This document shows, in pieces, positions 1 to 8,175 of a stretch of DNA of 64,000 nt; the stretch's first letter is position 1, and every line of letters begins with the position of its first letter. Source of the stretch: Cytophagales bacterium (GTDB lineage Bacteria; Bacteroidota; Bacteroidia; Cytophagales; Microscillaceae). Location: NCBI GenBank assembly GCA_004293905.1, contig RDZE01000022.1:1-64000 (forward strand). The letters run 5' to 3'. The translations under genes were made by a program, and so were the position numbers. A model generated the notes under the pieces. The model was given only the letters and a program-made list of their open reading frames with translations, did not search any database and was not told the DNA's origin.

Positions 1-32
1 AAATCGGTATAAGGATTGATGTATTTTGCCAT
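1..32 (-). CDS. Rpn-family nuclease/transposase, N-terminal fragment (runs off the left edge)
   Basis: Read on the minus strand, an ATG at 32-30 opens MAKYINPYTD and continues past base 1. This is the characteristic opening of Bacteroidota Rpn-family recombination-promoting nucleases/putative transposases (PD-(D/E)XK fold, PDDEXK_2 group), in which MAKYINPxTDFGFKKxF is very common. Only about ten residues are visible, so the call rests on that signature alone. A TAACTTTG -7 element on the minus strand at 65-58 would give a leader of about 20 bases. Whether the gene is intact cannot be seen here. Confidence 0.5.
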   Translation of the reverse strand, partial: MAKYINPYTD

Positions 33-57
33 TGTAGTATGGATTTGTTTGGGTAGA

Positions 58-65
58 CAAAGTTA
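58..65 (-). promoter_or_regulatory. Candidate -7 element for the leftward Rpn-type gene
   Basis: CAAAGTTA on the plus strand reads TAACTTTG on the minus strand and fits the Bacteroidota TAnnTTTG -7 consensus. It lies about 26 bases before the ATG at 32. No good -33 TTG is seen 20 bases further upstream, so this is tentative. Confidence 0.3.
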
Positions 66-146
66 CACTTTTTTGGGTGAAAAAGCTACTGTTTTCCCTA
101 CTAATAAAAAAACACTGAAAAAATTTATTTATTCCAATTCTTTGTT

Positions 147-154
147 TATATTTG
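147..154 (+). promoter_or_regulatory. Candidate -7 element for the small membrane protein/lipoprotein pair
   Basis: TATATTTG matches the TAnnTTTG consensus and lies 41 bases before the ATG at 196. The -33 position has no clear TTG. Bases 33-195 show no coding signal on either strand. Confidence 0.3.
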
Positions 155-195
155 TAAAGGGTAGCGAAATTTAACTATAAAAACATAAATAAAAC

Positions 196-449
196 ATGTA
201 CCAACCAATTTTATCATTTATTTTTACATTTTTGTACTTTATAGGAATAATATACTCTGTGCAAATGATAGTTTTTATCTTGAAACAAAAAAAAGAAAAA
301 AAGAATGGGAAGAAGATATTAAAAATAATAAATACGAACCATTGGTATATGACTGGTTTGATATTAGTTTCAAATCTGGCTGCATCACAGTAATAGTATT
401 GATCCCAGCTTTCATCATTTATCTGCTTATAGAACGATGGTTAGGATAA
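196..449 (+). CDS. Two-TM small membrane protein interrupted by a -1 frameshift at A AAA AAG
   Basis: Frame 0 from ATG 196 gives a strongly hydrophobic helix (about residues 5-29), then a Lys-rich stretch, and after base 303 a poor tail that stops at 393. The -1 frame entered at 303 instead reads EWEEDIKNNKYEPLVYDWFD, then a second hydrophobic helix, and ends LLIERWLG with a stop at 447-449. Joined, they give about 85 residues: TM, charged linker, TM. The switch point is A297 AAA298-300 AAG301-303, an in-phase -1 slippery heptamer after a run of eight A. The -1 frame overlaps the next gene's ATG (437) by 13 bases, which suggests translational coupling and supports it as the true C-terminus. 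It may be programmed frameshifting, a phase-variable tract, a mutation or a sequencing error. The function is unknown. Confidence 0.5.
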
Positions 450-1120
450 TTTTTCCATTCCCACACACATTAAGGGCTCTCCCATTATTCATTATACCCC
501 TCATCATGGCTTGTTCGCAAGATGACCAAAAAAACATCAGGTATCATTCTATCCACAATTCTGATTGGCATAGTATCGATTTGGGTTTATTTACAATTGA
601 TGCTCCGAAATCTTTTAGGTGCAAAATAGAAAAGGGGATTGATTCTTTTATTGGCATAATCTCAAACGATACAATAAGGCTTCATTTCGACTACGGTTAT
701 TATTCTTTACCTTTTGAAACAGAAAAAAGCTATTTGGAAGGTAAAAAATGGTTGCCTGATGCCGAATTAGGGATTCTGGTACACAAAAAACTTGATGCAT
801 TTGGTAAATTAGAGGTAATAAACATCTCTAACCATACTGCTGAACTGAAATTGGGTGATAGTACCTTTTTTTACAAAATTCCCATACCCGACTCTATTCA
901 AGACTATCAAATAGAAAAAGATACGACCGCTGATAAAATTTATGAAATATCATACCCCAAAAATAACAAAGAGGGTATAGTATCCTTACGCATAACACGA
1001 TTAGATAAATTCAATCCCAGCATGGAAAACCATATTGCTATATTGGTTAGTTCTGAAAAAGTAAAAGGAGATGCAATCAAATTAATTTTGAAAATGTACA
1101 AAACATTTCGCTTCCAATAA
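437..1120 (+). CDS. Secreted lipoprotein of unknown function
   Basis: The 227-residue product opens with a signal peptide and lipobox (LIMAC, Cys26) followed by SQDDQ, so it should be a lipid-anchored periplasmic or outer-membrane protein. The mature part is polar, with alternating beta-type stretches and no catalytic motif that I recognise. Its ATG lies inside the end of the shifted frame of the preceding small membrane protein, so the two probably form one unit. The next gene is on the other strand, only 4 bases away, with no terminator hairpin visible between them. I do not recognise the family. Confidence 0.75.
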   Translation: MVRIIFPFPHTLRALPLFIIPLIMACSQDDQKNIRYHSIHNSDWHSIDLGLFTIDAPKSFRCKIEKGIDSFIGIISNDTIRLHFDYGYYSLPFETEKSYLEGKKWLPDAELGILVHKKLDAFGKLEVINISNHTAELKLGDSTFFYKIPIPDSIQDYQIEKDTTADKIYEISYPKNNKEGIVSLRITRLDKFNPSMENHIAILVSSEKVKGDAIKLILKMYKTFRFQ

Positions 1121-1124
1121 AAAA

Positions 1125-1823
1125 CTACGCATCTTTTTTTTCATTAATCACAAACAAGTATTTCCCCAAATAAAAAGCCCCTACTGCCGTAGAAATATGC
1201 CATAGCCAATGCGAGCCTATTTCCATCTGATGCAGATGTACGTCTTTGTCTATCTGCCTGAACATAAGCGCGGCGATGAACCAAACAATACTAATGAGCA
1301 ATGCAGGCGCAGCCAAAAATTGGGTGCGAAACAAAAAAATAACCATTGGCAAAAACAAAGTGATACCACGCAATAGATACAGTATATTTATTTTGTTAGA
1401 TAAATACTGCGCAGGAATATTGATAATCAAGGCACTCAATAACATAAATCCAATCATCAGCGCGATTGTCCCTAACCAAGAACCCAATAATTTTTGCCAA
1501 AAATAAATACTTACCAACAAAGTAAGCAATAAAATAGGAAGCACATCTAAAGCCAAAAAAATACGCGATACTCTAAATGCGTGGAACAATGCACTGCCCA
1601 AACCTCCTAAAAACAGCAAAGGCAGGGAAAAAGTAAGTATCCAATAATGCTTAAAATGAGGCTTTACGCGCGCATACCAATAAAAAACAGGTATCCAAAA
1701 AGTAAGCGAACTCAGCGCATTCCAAGGCTCCATAATCCAAAAATTAGGGTTCGTTTCTTGGTAATAAGGTGCGCCATCGGGGAGGAGTGTTTGCAGAAAT
1801 ATAAAAAAGAATAAGAAAGGCAT
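1125..1823 (-). CDS. CREST-superfamily (alkaline-ceramidase-like) membrane hydrolase
   Basis: This 232-residue protein is polytopic (about seven hydrophobic segments) and carries the CREST superfamily signature: Ser77 and His81 in GSALFH, Asp93 in LALDVLP, and His205 and His209 in SHWLWH of the last helix. In alkaline ceramidases and PAQR receptors these residues form a zinc-dependent hydrolase site that cleaves lipid amides. All five are present, so the protein is probably an active integral-membrane metal hydrolase, perhaps on ceramide-like lipids. The substrate is inferred. A sphingosine-phosphate-lyase-like gene lies at 21083-22510, which is compatible with sphingolipid metabolism. The gene stands alone, convergent with the lipoprotein gene and divergent from gapdh. 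Confidence 0.7.
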   Translation of the reverse strand: MPFLFFFIFLQTLLPDGAPYYQETNPNFWIMEPWNALSSLTFWIPVFYWYARVKPHFKHYWILTFSLPLLFLGGLGSALFHAFRVSRIFLALDVLPILLLTLLVSIYFWQKLLGSWLGTIALMIGFMLLSALIINIPAQYLSNKINILYLLRGITLFLPMVIFLFRTQFLAAPALLISIVWFIAALMFRQIDKDVHLHQMEIGSHWLWHISTAVGAFYLGKYLFVINEKKDA

Positions 1824-1873
1824 AGTGTTTTTGGTAAATAAAGAACGGCAAAAGTAAGTATATTCAGAAATAA

Positions 1874-2908
<1,035 letters not shown>

Positions 2909-2917
2909 TTTTTTTCT

Positions 2918-2967
2918 AAAAGCCCTATAAGACAAGCGATTTGCTACAATCTTTATAGGGCTTTTTT
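2918..2967. terminator. Bidirectional terminator between gapA and the SiaC-type gene
   Basis: A 13-base perfect stem (2918-2930 with 2953-2965; AAAAGCCCTATAA) has A/T runs on both flanks, so it can end gapA transcription rightward and the siaC-type gene leftward. Confidence 0.9.
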
Positions 2968-3330
2968 CTAATAAGATTGTTTCATTACTGGAATTTTTAC
3001 CAACTCTTCAAATTCCTCTATTTCAAGGGCTATTTCTGTTTGGTCAGCAGGATAATACCAAACCACACTTGCCCCCCTTACACTTTCCAAAAGTTGCATC
3101 AAGGCTAATAAATATTTAGTGGATGCTGTGTTGTAGTATTCTAAGCGAATAATAAGCAAGGTTTCTGCCAAAGGATTTTGGGCATATTCTTTCATCCAAT
3201 CTATGATGGGCTGAAAAAAACTGCTGGCATTGGAGGGCATAGAAACCCCCGAAATACTGAAAATGGGAGCTTCTTTGTCTAAGAAAACTTGGGGCGTATT
3301 GCGTGTAGATTCGATTTCTAAAGGTGTCAT
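2968..3330 (-). CDS. SiaC-family regulatory phosphoprotein (DUF1987), copy 1
   Basis: A 120-residue single-domain protein with the SiaC/DUF1987 layout: an N-terminal strand with ISGVSMPSNASSFFQPIIDW, then LEYYNTAST. Thr68 in the NTAS motif aligns with the Thr phosphorylated by the SiaB kinase in Pseudomonas SiaC. There, unphosphorylated SiaC activates the diguanylate cyclase SiaD. A second copy lies at 41876-42271 and a SiaB-like kinase at 31743-32309, so a complete kinase-substrate pair exists in the window but in separate loci. The gene lies 69 bases downstream of the exbB-type gene on the same strand and ends at the gapA terminator. The downstream target is unknown. Confidence 0.8.
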   Translation of the reverse strand: MTPLEIESTRNTPQVFLDKEAPIFSISGVSMPSNASSFFQPIIDWMKEYAQNPLAETLLIIRLEYYNTASTKYLLALMQLLESVRGASVVWYYPADQTEIALEIEEFEELVKIPVMKQSY

Positions 3331-3399
3331 GGGCTTCTATATCTTTTTGATAGTACCATAGCAAACGAAAAGCCCTGAACGATTGTTGTACTCTAAGAA

Positions 3400-4056
3400 T
3401 TATTTTTGCGGCTCTTGCAACAAATCTATAAAATCCATAGAATAGTACTCCATTGTATGCACCACACGCTGCACTTGTGCTATCAGATAGTTATAACCAA
3501 TATTAGCCAAAATACCCACAATCAAACCCGCTACCGTAGTTACCATTGCCGTATAAATACCCGATGAGAGTAACTGAGGGCTGATGGCTCCCTCTTGTTG
3601 CGAAATCACCATAAAAGACTCTATCATACCAATCACTGTGCCCAAAAAGCCAACCATCGGAGCAGCACCTGCAACGGTAGCCAACATAGACAAGCCTCTC
3701 TCTAAACGATAAACCTCTATTTTACCTACATACTCTATGGAGGTTTCTATGTTTTTCAGGGGACTGCCTAAGCGTGTGATGCCTTTTTCTATCATACGCG
3801 CTACAGGTGAGTTTTTCTTTTGGCATAGTTGTTTGGCTTCCTCTACACGCCCCTGCATTACGGCTTCTTTCACTTTTTTCATAAAAGTAGAGGGATTGCC
3901 GCCCGCTCTTTTGATGGTGATAAAACGCTCAATGAATATATACAAGCCTATCAATGAAAGCAATACAATCGGTATCATCGTAACCCCTCCCTTGAAAGCA
4001 AGGTCTAAAATGGTCATTACTTCTTGAGGAGCTTGGGTGGTTATTTGTAGGAACAT
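3400..4056 (-). CDS. exbB: MotA/TolQ/ExbB-family proton channel protein
   Basis: The 218-residue inner-membrane protein has the ExbB/TolQ architecture: one N-terminal TM (about residues 22-42), a cytoplasmic helical region, and two C-terminal TMs, including the family motif GAAPMVGFLGTVIGMIESF and a second stretch around TTVAGLIVGILANIGYN. Such proteins pair with ExbD/TolR and use proton flow to energise TonB-dependent uptake or envelope movement. Unusually, no ExbD/TolR gene follows. The next gene on the strand is the SiaC-type regulator after 69 bases. ATG 4056 is taken as the start. Met14 (4017) is an alternative. Confidence 0.88.
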   Translation of the reverse strand: MFLQITTQAPQEVMTILDLAFKGGVTMIPIVLLSLIGLYIFIERFITIKRAGGNPSTFMKKVKEAVMQGRVEEAKQLCQKKNSPVARMIEKGITRLGSPLKNIETSIEYVGKIEVYRLERGLSMLATVAGAAPMVGFLGTVIGMIESFMVISQQEGAISPQLLSSGIYTAMVTTVAGLIVGILANIGYNYLIAQVQRVVHTMEYYSMDFIDLLQEPQK

Positions 4057-4153
4057 AGGTATTTTTTAGAATAAAATAAAGACTTTATGAGTGATTGAAT
4101 GGCAAAATTATAAGTTTTTTCTAATTTTGTTTTCATTTATAATTTGTTTTTTT

Positions 4154-5077
4154 ATGCAAGCCCTTCTCTACTATGCACTTCTTCCGCTCGTTTATTTGCT
4201 GATATACAGTCCTTGGTGGCTTTTTTATCGCATTTCTGATGCTGTATTTATTTTTGTGTACCATATTGTTGGCTATCGCAAAAAGGTAGTAATGGCTAAT
4301 TTGCAAAAGAGTTTCCCTGAAAAAAGCCCAAAAGAAATCAAAAAAATAGCCCAAAATTTTTATTCTTATTTTGTAGATATGCTCTTGGAAAGCGTCCGCG
4401 CTATAGGTATGAGCAAAGAAAGCATGTTGCGCCGATGCCAAGTAAAAACCCCCGAAGTAGTCAATGCATTACACGCAAAAGGGCTGAATGTCATCATCGT
4501 AACAGGACATTATGGCAACACAGAATGGGCGGGCGCAGCAATGAGCCTTTCGGTAGCCCCTCCCCTATTTTTGACCTATGCCCCTTTCAAAAATCGCTAT
4601 TTTGAAAACCTCATCAAAAATGCCCGCGAAAAATTCAGCTCTACGATGGTGCCCCTTGCCGAAGTATTGAAAGTAATGGTAAAACACAAACAAAATAGTT
4701 TTCAATATGGCATCATCTTCTCTGCCGACCAAATGCCTCACCCCGAAAAAGTATATTGGACTACCTTCCTGAACCAAGAAACTGCCGTATATTGGGGCGT
4801 TGAGAAAACAGCAGTAAAATTCAATTATCCCGTAGTTTTTGGCTACATCAGACGACCAAAGAGGGGCTATTATGATATTTATATGGAATTGTTGTGTTTA
4901 GAGCCTCAAAAAACCGAAGAAGGCGAAATTTCCGAAGCCCATACCAAAGCCCTTGAAAAACAAATAGTACAATACCCCGAAATTTGGTATTGGACACACA
5001 AACGCTGGAAAAACCACCCTTGGCAGCAAAACTATAAAAAAGAGTTTTTAGCAAAAAAAGCAGGGAATAATAGTTAG
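4154..5077 (+). CDS. LpxL/HtrB-type lysophospholipid acyltransferase
   Basis: The product (307 residues from the chosen ATG) has one N-terminal TM and the LABLAT acyltransferase fold. The catalytic motif HYGNTEW (His-x4-Glu) follows an IIVTGH strand, as in lipid A late acyltransferases. Later conserved stretches are FSADQMPHPEKVYWTTFLN and a C-terminal YWTHKRWK (the common WxHRRW variant). It probably transfers a secondary acyl chain to lipid A or a related lipid at the inner membrane. A GTG at 4091 would add 21 hydrophobic residues, but ATG 4154 fits the family's usual length. The gene is divergent from exbB. Confidence 0.85.
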   Translation: MQALLYYALLPLVYLLIYSPWWLFYRISDAVFIFVYHIVGYRKKVVMANLQKSFPEKSPKEIKKIAQNFYSYFVDMLLESVRAIGMSKESMLRRCQVKTPEVVNALHAKGLNVIIVTGHYGNTEWAGAAMSLSVAPPLFLTYAPFKNRYFENLIKNAREKFSSTMVPLAEVLKVMVKHKQNSFQYGIIFSADQMPHPEKVYWTTFLNQETAVYWGVEKTAVKFNYPVVFGYIRRPKRGYYDIYMELLCLEPQKTEEGEISEAHTKALEKQIVQYPEIWYWTHKRWKNHPWQQNYKKEFLAKKAGNNS

Positions 5078-5112
5078 TAGATTGTTAATGAAAAATACCA
5101 CAGTTAGACTAC

Positions 5113-5574
5113 TTAATTGCAGTCTTCTAATTGCCAACAATCTGTACAAGGTTGATTGACAATCTTAAAATTTCCTCTGTTTTTTTCATTGGTGAATAAA
5201 ATACTTAAAATTTCAGTATTTTGGTTATCTGACCAATGAAGTTTGTAGATGTTTTTTTGTGTATCAAATTCAACCAATTCAATTTCAGAACCATCATCAA
5301 GTTTAGCTTTTATTCCATTTGTTAATTCTAAAATTAGTATAATTTGATGAAAACTTGATTGTTGTCCCCAATGGTAAGCCAATATATTTTTATCTTCTTG
5401 GTCAATGACTGTAAATGATTGATTTTCAGCAGCACAGGGATTATAAATTACAACCTCATTATTTACTGTTGTAAGTTTTATCCAATTATTATTTAACTGA
5501 GAAAAAACATCTTTTTGAGCATAACAATTAAAGTTAAGGTATAAAAAGAATAAAACTGAGTATATATTTTTCAT
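5113..5574 (-). CDS. Small secreted protein of unknown function
   Basis: The 153-residue product has a signal peptide (about residues 1-19, cleavage near CYAQ-KD). The mature region is rich in Asn, Gln and Ile, with beta-type periodicity, and ends with Cys-rich NQPCTDCWQLEDC, which could form disulfides outside the cytoplasm. I recognise no family. It is convergent with the acyltransferase gene and separate from the next minus-strand gene by about 170 bases of AT-rich DNA, so it is probably monocistronic. Confidence 0.65.
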   Translation of the reverse strand: MKNIYSVLFFLYLNFNCYAQKDVFSQLNNNWIKLTTVNNEVVIYNPCAAENQSFTVIDQEDKNILAYHWGQQSSFHQIILILELTNGIKAKLDDGSEIELVEFDTQKNIYKLHWSDNQNTEILSILFTNEKNRGNFKIVNQPCTDCWQLEDCN

Positions 5575-5745
5575 TTTTGTATGTGGGTAAAAAGTAAGAA
5601 ACTGTAATTTTTAGAAGAGCATCATATCCATGATTACACGAAATTTTAGAATCATTAGAGATTTAATGCGATTATTTTGTTATTTAAGCTAAAAAAACGT
5701 AATAAATAACAAGTTTATTTTAAAAACCATATATAAACATTAAAA

Positions 5746-7164
5746 TTACGTTTCATAAAGTGGGAGGCAGTTTTTGTATTTGTTGATAAAGTTTTTTATG
5801 GAGTGTGGATTCTTTCTATGAAGATTTATAAATATATCCTGCACTTGATTAAAGAGCTCATTGGTCGTAATTAAACCTTTCTTATGTGTTGCAAAAATCT
5901 CATAAACATTAAAACTAAAATTACTTTTAAAGTCTTCCATAAAAACCATCTGTAAAACTGTTTTATGATTCATTTTTAGATAAGCGTGTAAACTCAATAA
6001 AAAGAACATATCCACTTGATAGTCTTTTATGAATGTTTGTGTAGAGGTTTTATAAGCAAGTTTACAAGCGTATTCACAGTGATTTCTGCTTAAATATTCA
6101 AAATAATATGTGAAAATATCCTGAATATACACGTCAACAAATCTACTTTCGTAGTTGTGATTTTGAAATTGAGAAATGATAAAATAGCTACACATAGGGC
6201 TACCTTTGAAAGGCATAAGCATATACTCAAAACTTGAACCGATAGACGTTTCATATAAACTATCCTGCTCATAAAGTTCTATAAGCAGATTTAATGCTTC
6301 ATTTTCTAAATCATTTCTCACACATTCGATAGCTTGCACAAGTTTGAATAACTTTGCATCTGCTTGCATTTCTTGTAAAAATGGCTTGATATCCTCTTTT
6401 TTTTTTTCATTATTAAATTTATTGTATTTGTTTCTTTCTATCCAACAACTTAATTCCAAATTTACCAACATTTGCGGGTTAAATTTTTTAGCAACTTCTA
6501 CAAAAGATTTATTGCCTATTTTAAGCATATTAAGTTCCCTCTTCCCTACATTTTCGTGCCTTCCCAAATCTAAGAAATGTACGTTATTTAATTTCAGAAT
6601 TGTATAAGGTAAGTCATAGATAACTCCCTCTGTAATAATACCTTTTATTTCTGAAAAATTGCCTACTTCGGGCGGAAGTCTGATAACATCAATAGTCAGT
6701 ATATTACGTTTGTCTATACGAAAAGGGATAAGTTCTTCTTTGGGAATATATGGTGAGTTAAAAAGCTTTTGCTCAAAATGAGCAGCCGTACCACCTCTGA
6801 AATAAGGATAATCGACAGGAAGTATAAAAGATTTCAAGAGTCTTTTCCAAGAAAACTCTTTGTGGAGTTTGGGGATTTTTGGAAGATGACAAAAATTTTT
6901 GGCTCGTTGATAGTCTTCGTGTAAACTAAACCAAATATGCGCAGACTCAAATTCCTCTTCAGGAAAGTATTTGAGCAATAAAGAAGCTATAGATGGGCTC
7001 CGATAAGATTTCTCAAAAAGAAAGAAAACCAAATCATCGGGAATAACCAAATCCCAAAGAATACTCACTCCTACTGCCACAATGCTTTCATCTGTACTAT
7101 TCAACAGATTGAAAAGGTCTTCTCGGATTTTTTGCATTTTCATACTATTTTCAAGTAGATTCAT
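5746..7164 (-). CDS. Orphan 472-residue protein with HEAT/LRR-like flavour
   Basis: There is no signal peptide or TM segment. The first 70 residues resemble a short alpha-helical repeat (SILWDLVIPDDLVFFLFEKS), the middle carries a leucine-rich-repeat-like stretch (VIRLPPEVGNFSEIKGI), and the C-terminal 200 residues are mostly helical with several Cys and Tyr. STM-repeat or leucine-rich-repeat proteins of Bacteroidota are the nearest impression, but no family can be named. The gene is isolated: 170 bases of AT-rich DNA follow it and 311 bases precede it. Codon use is more AT-rich than the flanking housekeeping genes, which would fit an accessory gene. Confidence 0.6.
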   Translation of the reverse strand: MNLLENSMKMQKIREDLFNLLNSTDESIVAVGVSILWDLVIPDDLVFFLFEKSYRSPSIASLLLKYFPEEEFESAHIWFSLHEDYQRAKNFCHLPKIPKLHKEFSWKRLLKSFILPVDYPYFRGGTAAHFEQKLFNSPYIPKEELIPFRIDKRNILTIDVIRLPPEVGNFSEIKGIITEGVIYDLPYTILKLNNVHFLDLGRHENVGKRELNMLKIGNKSFVEVAKKFNPQMLVNLELSCWIERNKYNKFNNEKKKEDIKPFLQEMQADAKLFKLVQAIECVRNDLENEALNLLIELYEQDSLYETSIGSSFEYMLMPFKGSPMCSYFIISQFQNHNYESRFVDVYIQDIFTYYFEYLSRNHCEYACKLAYKTSTQTFIKDYQVDMFFLLSLHAYLKMNHKTVLQMVFMEDFKSNFSFNVYEIFATHKKGLITTNELFNQVQDIFINLHRKNPHSIKNFINKYKNCLPLYET

Positions 7165-7476
7165 TAGATAAAATTATTTTGGGTATACTAACCTTATTCC
7201 CATCTAAACAAAACAACACCGACAATCATTCTAATAAAATAACCTTTTATAGTTAAGAATAAAAACACAAGTTAAAAATAATAAAAATTTAGATTAATTT
7301 CACTGTCTAATAGAAAAAACACAAGAATATTGATAAATTTTATTTTAACAAAAACAGTAGATTTTTCAGGAAAAAAGATAAACAAACATAAAATATCCTG
7401 AGCATCATTTTGTACAAGCGCACAAACTTAATTATATTTGTTCATTCATAATAATTATTGGTTTTACACAAAAAAA
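7165..7476. other. Non-coding AT-rich spacer with one promoter
   Basis: This 312-base gap holds no open frame of interest on either strand. Its only readable signal is the promoter at 7409-7440 for the broken gene that follows. Confidence 0.6.
7409..7440 (+). promoter_or_regulatory. Bacteroidota-type promoter for the broken secreted gene
   Basis: TTTG at 7409-7412 is followed after exactly 20 bases by TATATTTG at 7433-7440, matching the -33 TTTG and -7 TAnnTTTG consensus. The ATG is 36 bases downstream. Confidence 0.65.
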
Positions 7477-7987
7477 ATGAATCCTATGAAAAAATCTATT
7501 TTCTCAACATCTTTACTGACGCTACTCTTCAGTTTTTCTTTACTCTCCAGAAAGTTACACCAGTTTTTTAGGCATTACCTACGGAGATACCATTGATAAG
7601 GTATATAAAATATTTGGCGAACCCACTGAAATAGACCAAAACGATAACTACTCTTTTATATCTGTTTACTATCACTATAATTCGGAACACGTACTTACTT
7701 TTACCTACGACAAAGTAACGCGCAAAGTAGAAGTAACCCGCCTAAAATCAAACCTAAACCCCGATGCTACAGCTTCGCTCCGCTATGTAGGTGAACGCCA
7801 AAAAGACACTAAAGCCCTATTTTTGGGGCAAAGTAAAAAGGAAATCTTAGCCAATTTTGGCAATCCCGGTCGTGTAAACGCGGGTAATTATGAATATTCG
7901 AGTAGTAATTTTTCCCTTACTTTTATCTGTTATGATTTTCAAGATGAAAAATGCAGTGAAATCTACTTACAATGGTATCATCGCTAA
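7477..7987 (+). pseudogene. Secreted small protein split by a frameshift after the signal peptide
   Basis: ATG 7477 opens MNPMKKSIFSTSLLTLLFSF, a clear signal peptide, but that frame stops at 7597. The +1 frame from about 7541 reads ESYTSFLGITYGDTIDKVYK and continues openly to a stop at 7985-7987. It repeats a GxSxxEILANFGNPGR-type module resembling the first GDTIDKVYKIFGEP module, so the protein has two similar halves. The body frame has an upstream stop at 7517 and no ATG, GTG or TTG of its own before the first half, so it cannot be translated independently. A single-base indel between about 7525 and 7552 explains everything. It may be a real mutation or a sequencing error. The promoter upstream looks intact. 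The function is unknown; the modules resemble SmpA/OmlA-like or DUF-type repeats only loosely. Confidence 0.65.
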
Positions 7988-8007
7988 ACAAAGAAAGATA
8001 AACGCTG

Positions 8008-8151
8008 TTAAGCAAAATTAACAAATTGTATAGAAGGATTAAAAGGTTTAATAAAGTCTTTTAGTCTATTTTCACCAAATATTCTTCTAAAAAGAAACCT
8101 ATTTGAAGAAAAAATTGCACCTTTACAATTACATTTTATTATATTATCCAT
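8008..8151 (-). CDS. Possible 47-residue peptide or remnant
   Basis: An uninterrupted minus-strand frame runs from ATG 8151 to a stop at 8008-8010. The peptide begins MDNIIKCNCKGAIFSS, with a CxC pair, and continues with basic and aromatic residues. It fills most of the gap between the broken secreted gene and the large amidohydrolase. No family is recognised and no promoter is obvious, so chance or a decayed gene end are both possible. Confidence 0.2.
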   Translation of the reverse strand: MDNIIKCNCKGAIFSSNRFLFRRIFGENRLKDFIKPFNPSIQFVNFA

Positions 8152-8175
8152 ATTTTTATCTAAAAAATACACAAA

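Noticed and set aside
1246-1506. Open frame of 86 codons opposite the CREST-type gene
   Set aside because: It lies entirely antisense to a well-supported membrane protein gene and its composition is that of a shadow frame.
4091-4153. GTG start and longer N-terminus of the acyltransferase
   Set aside because: It adds 21 hydrophobic residues before an already sufficient membrane anchor; ATG 4154 gives the family length.
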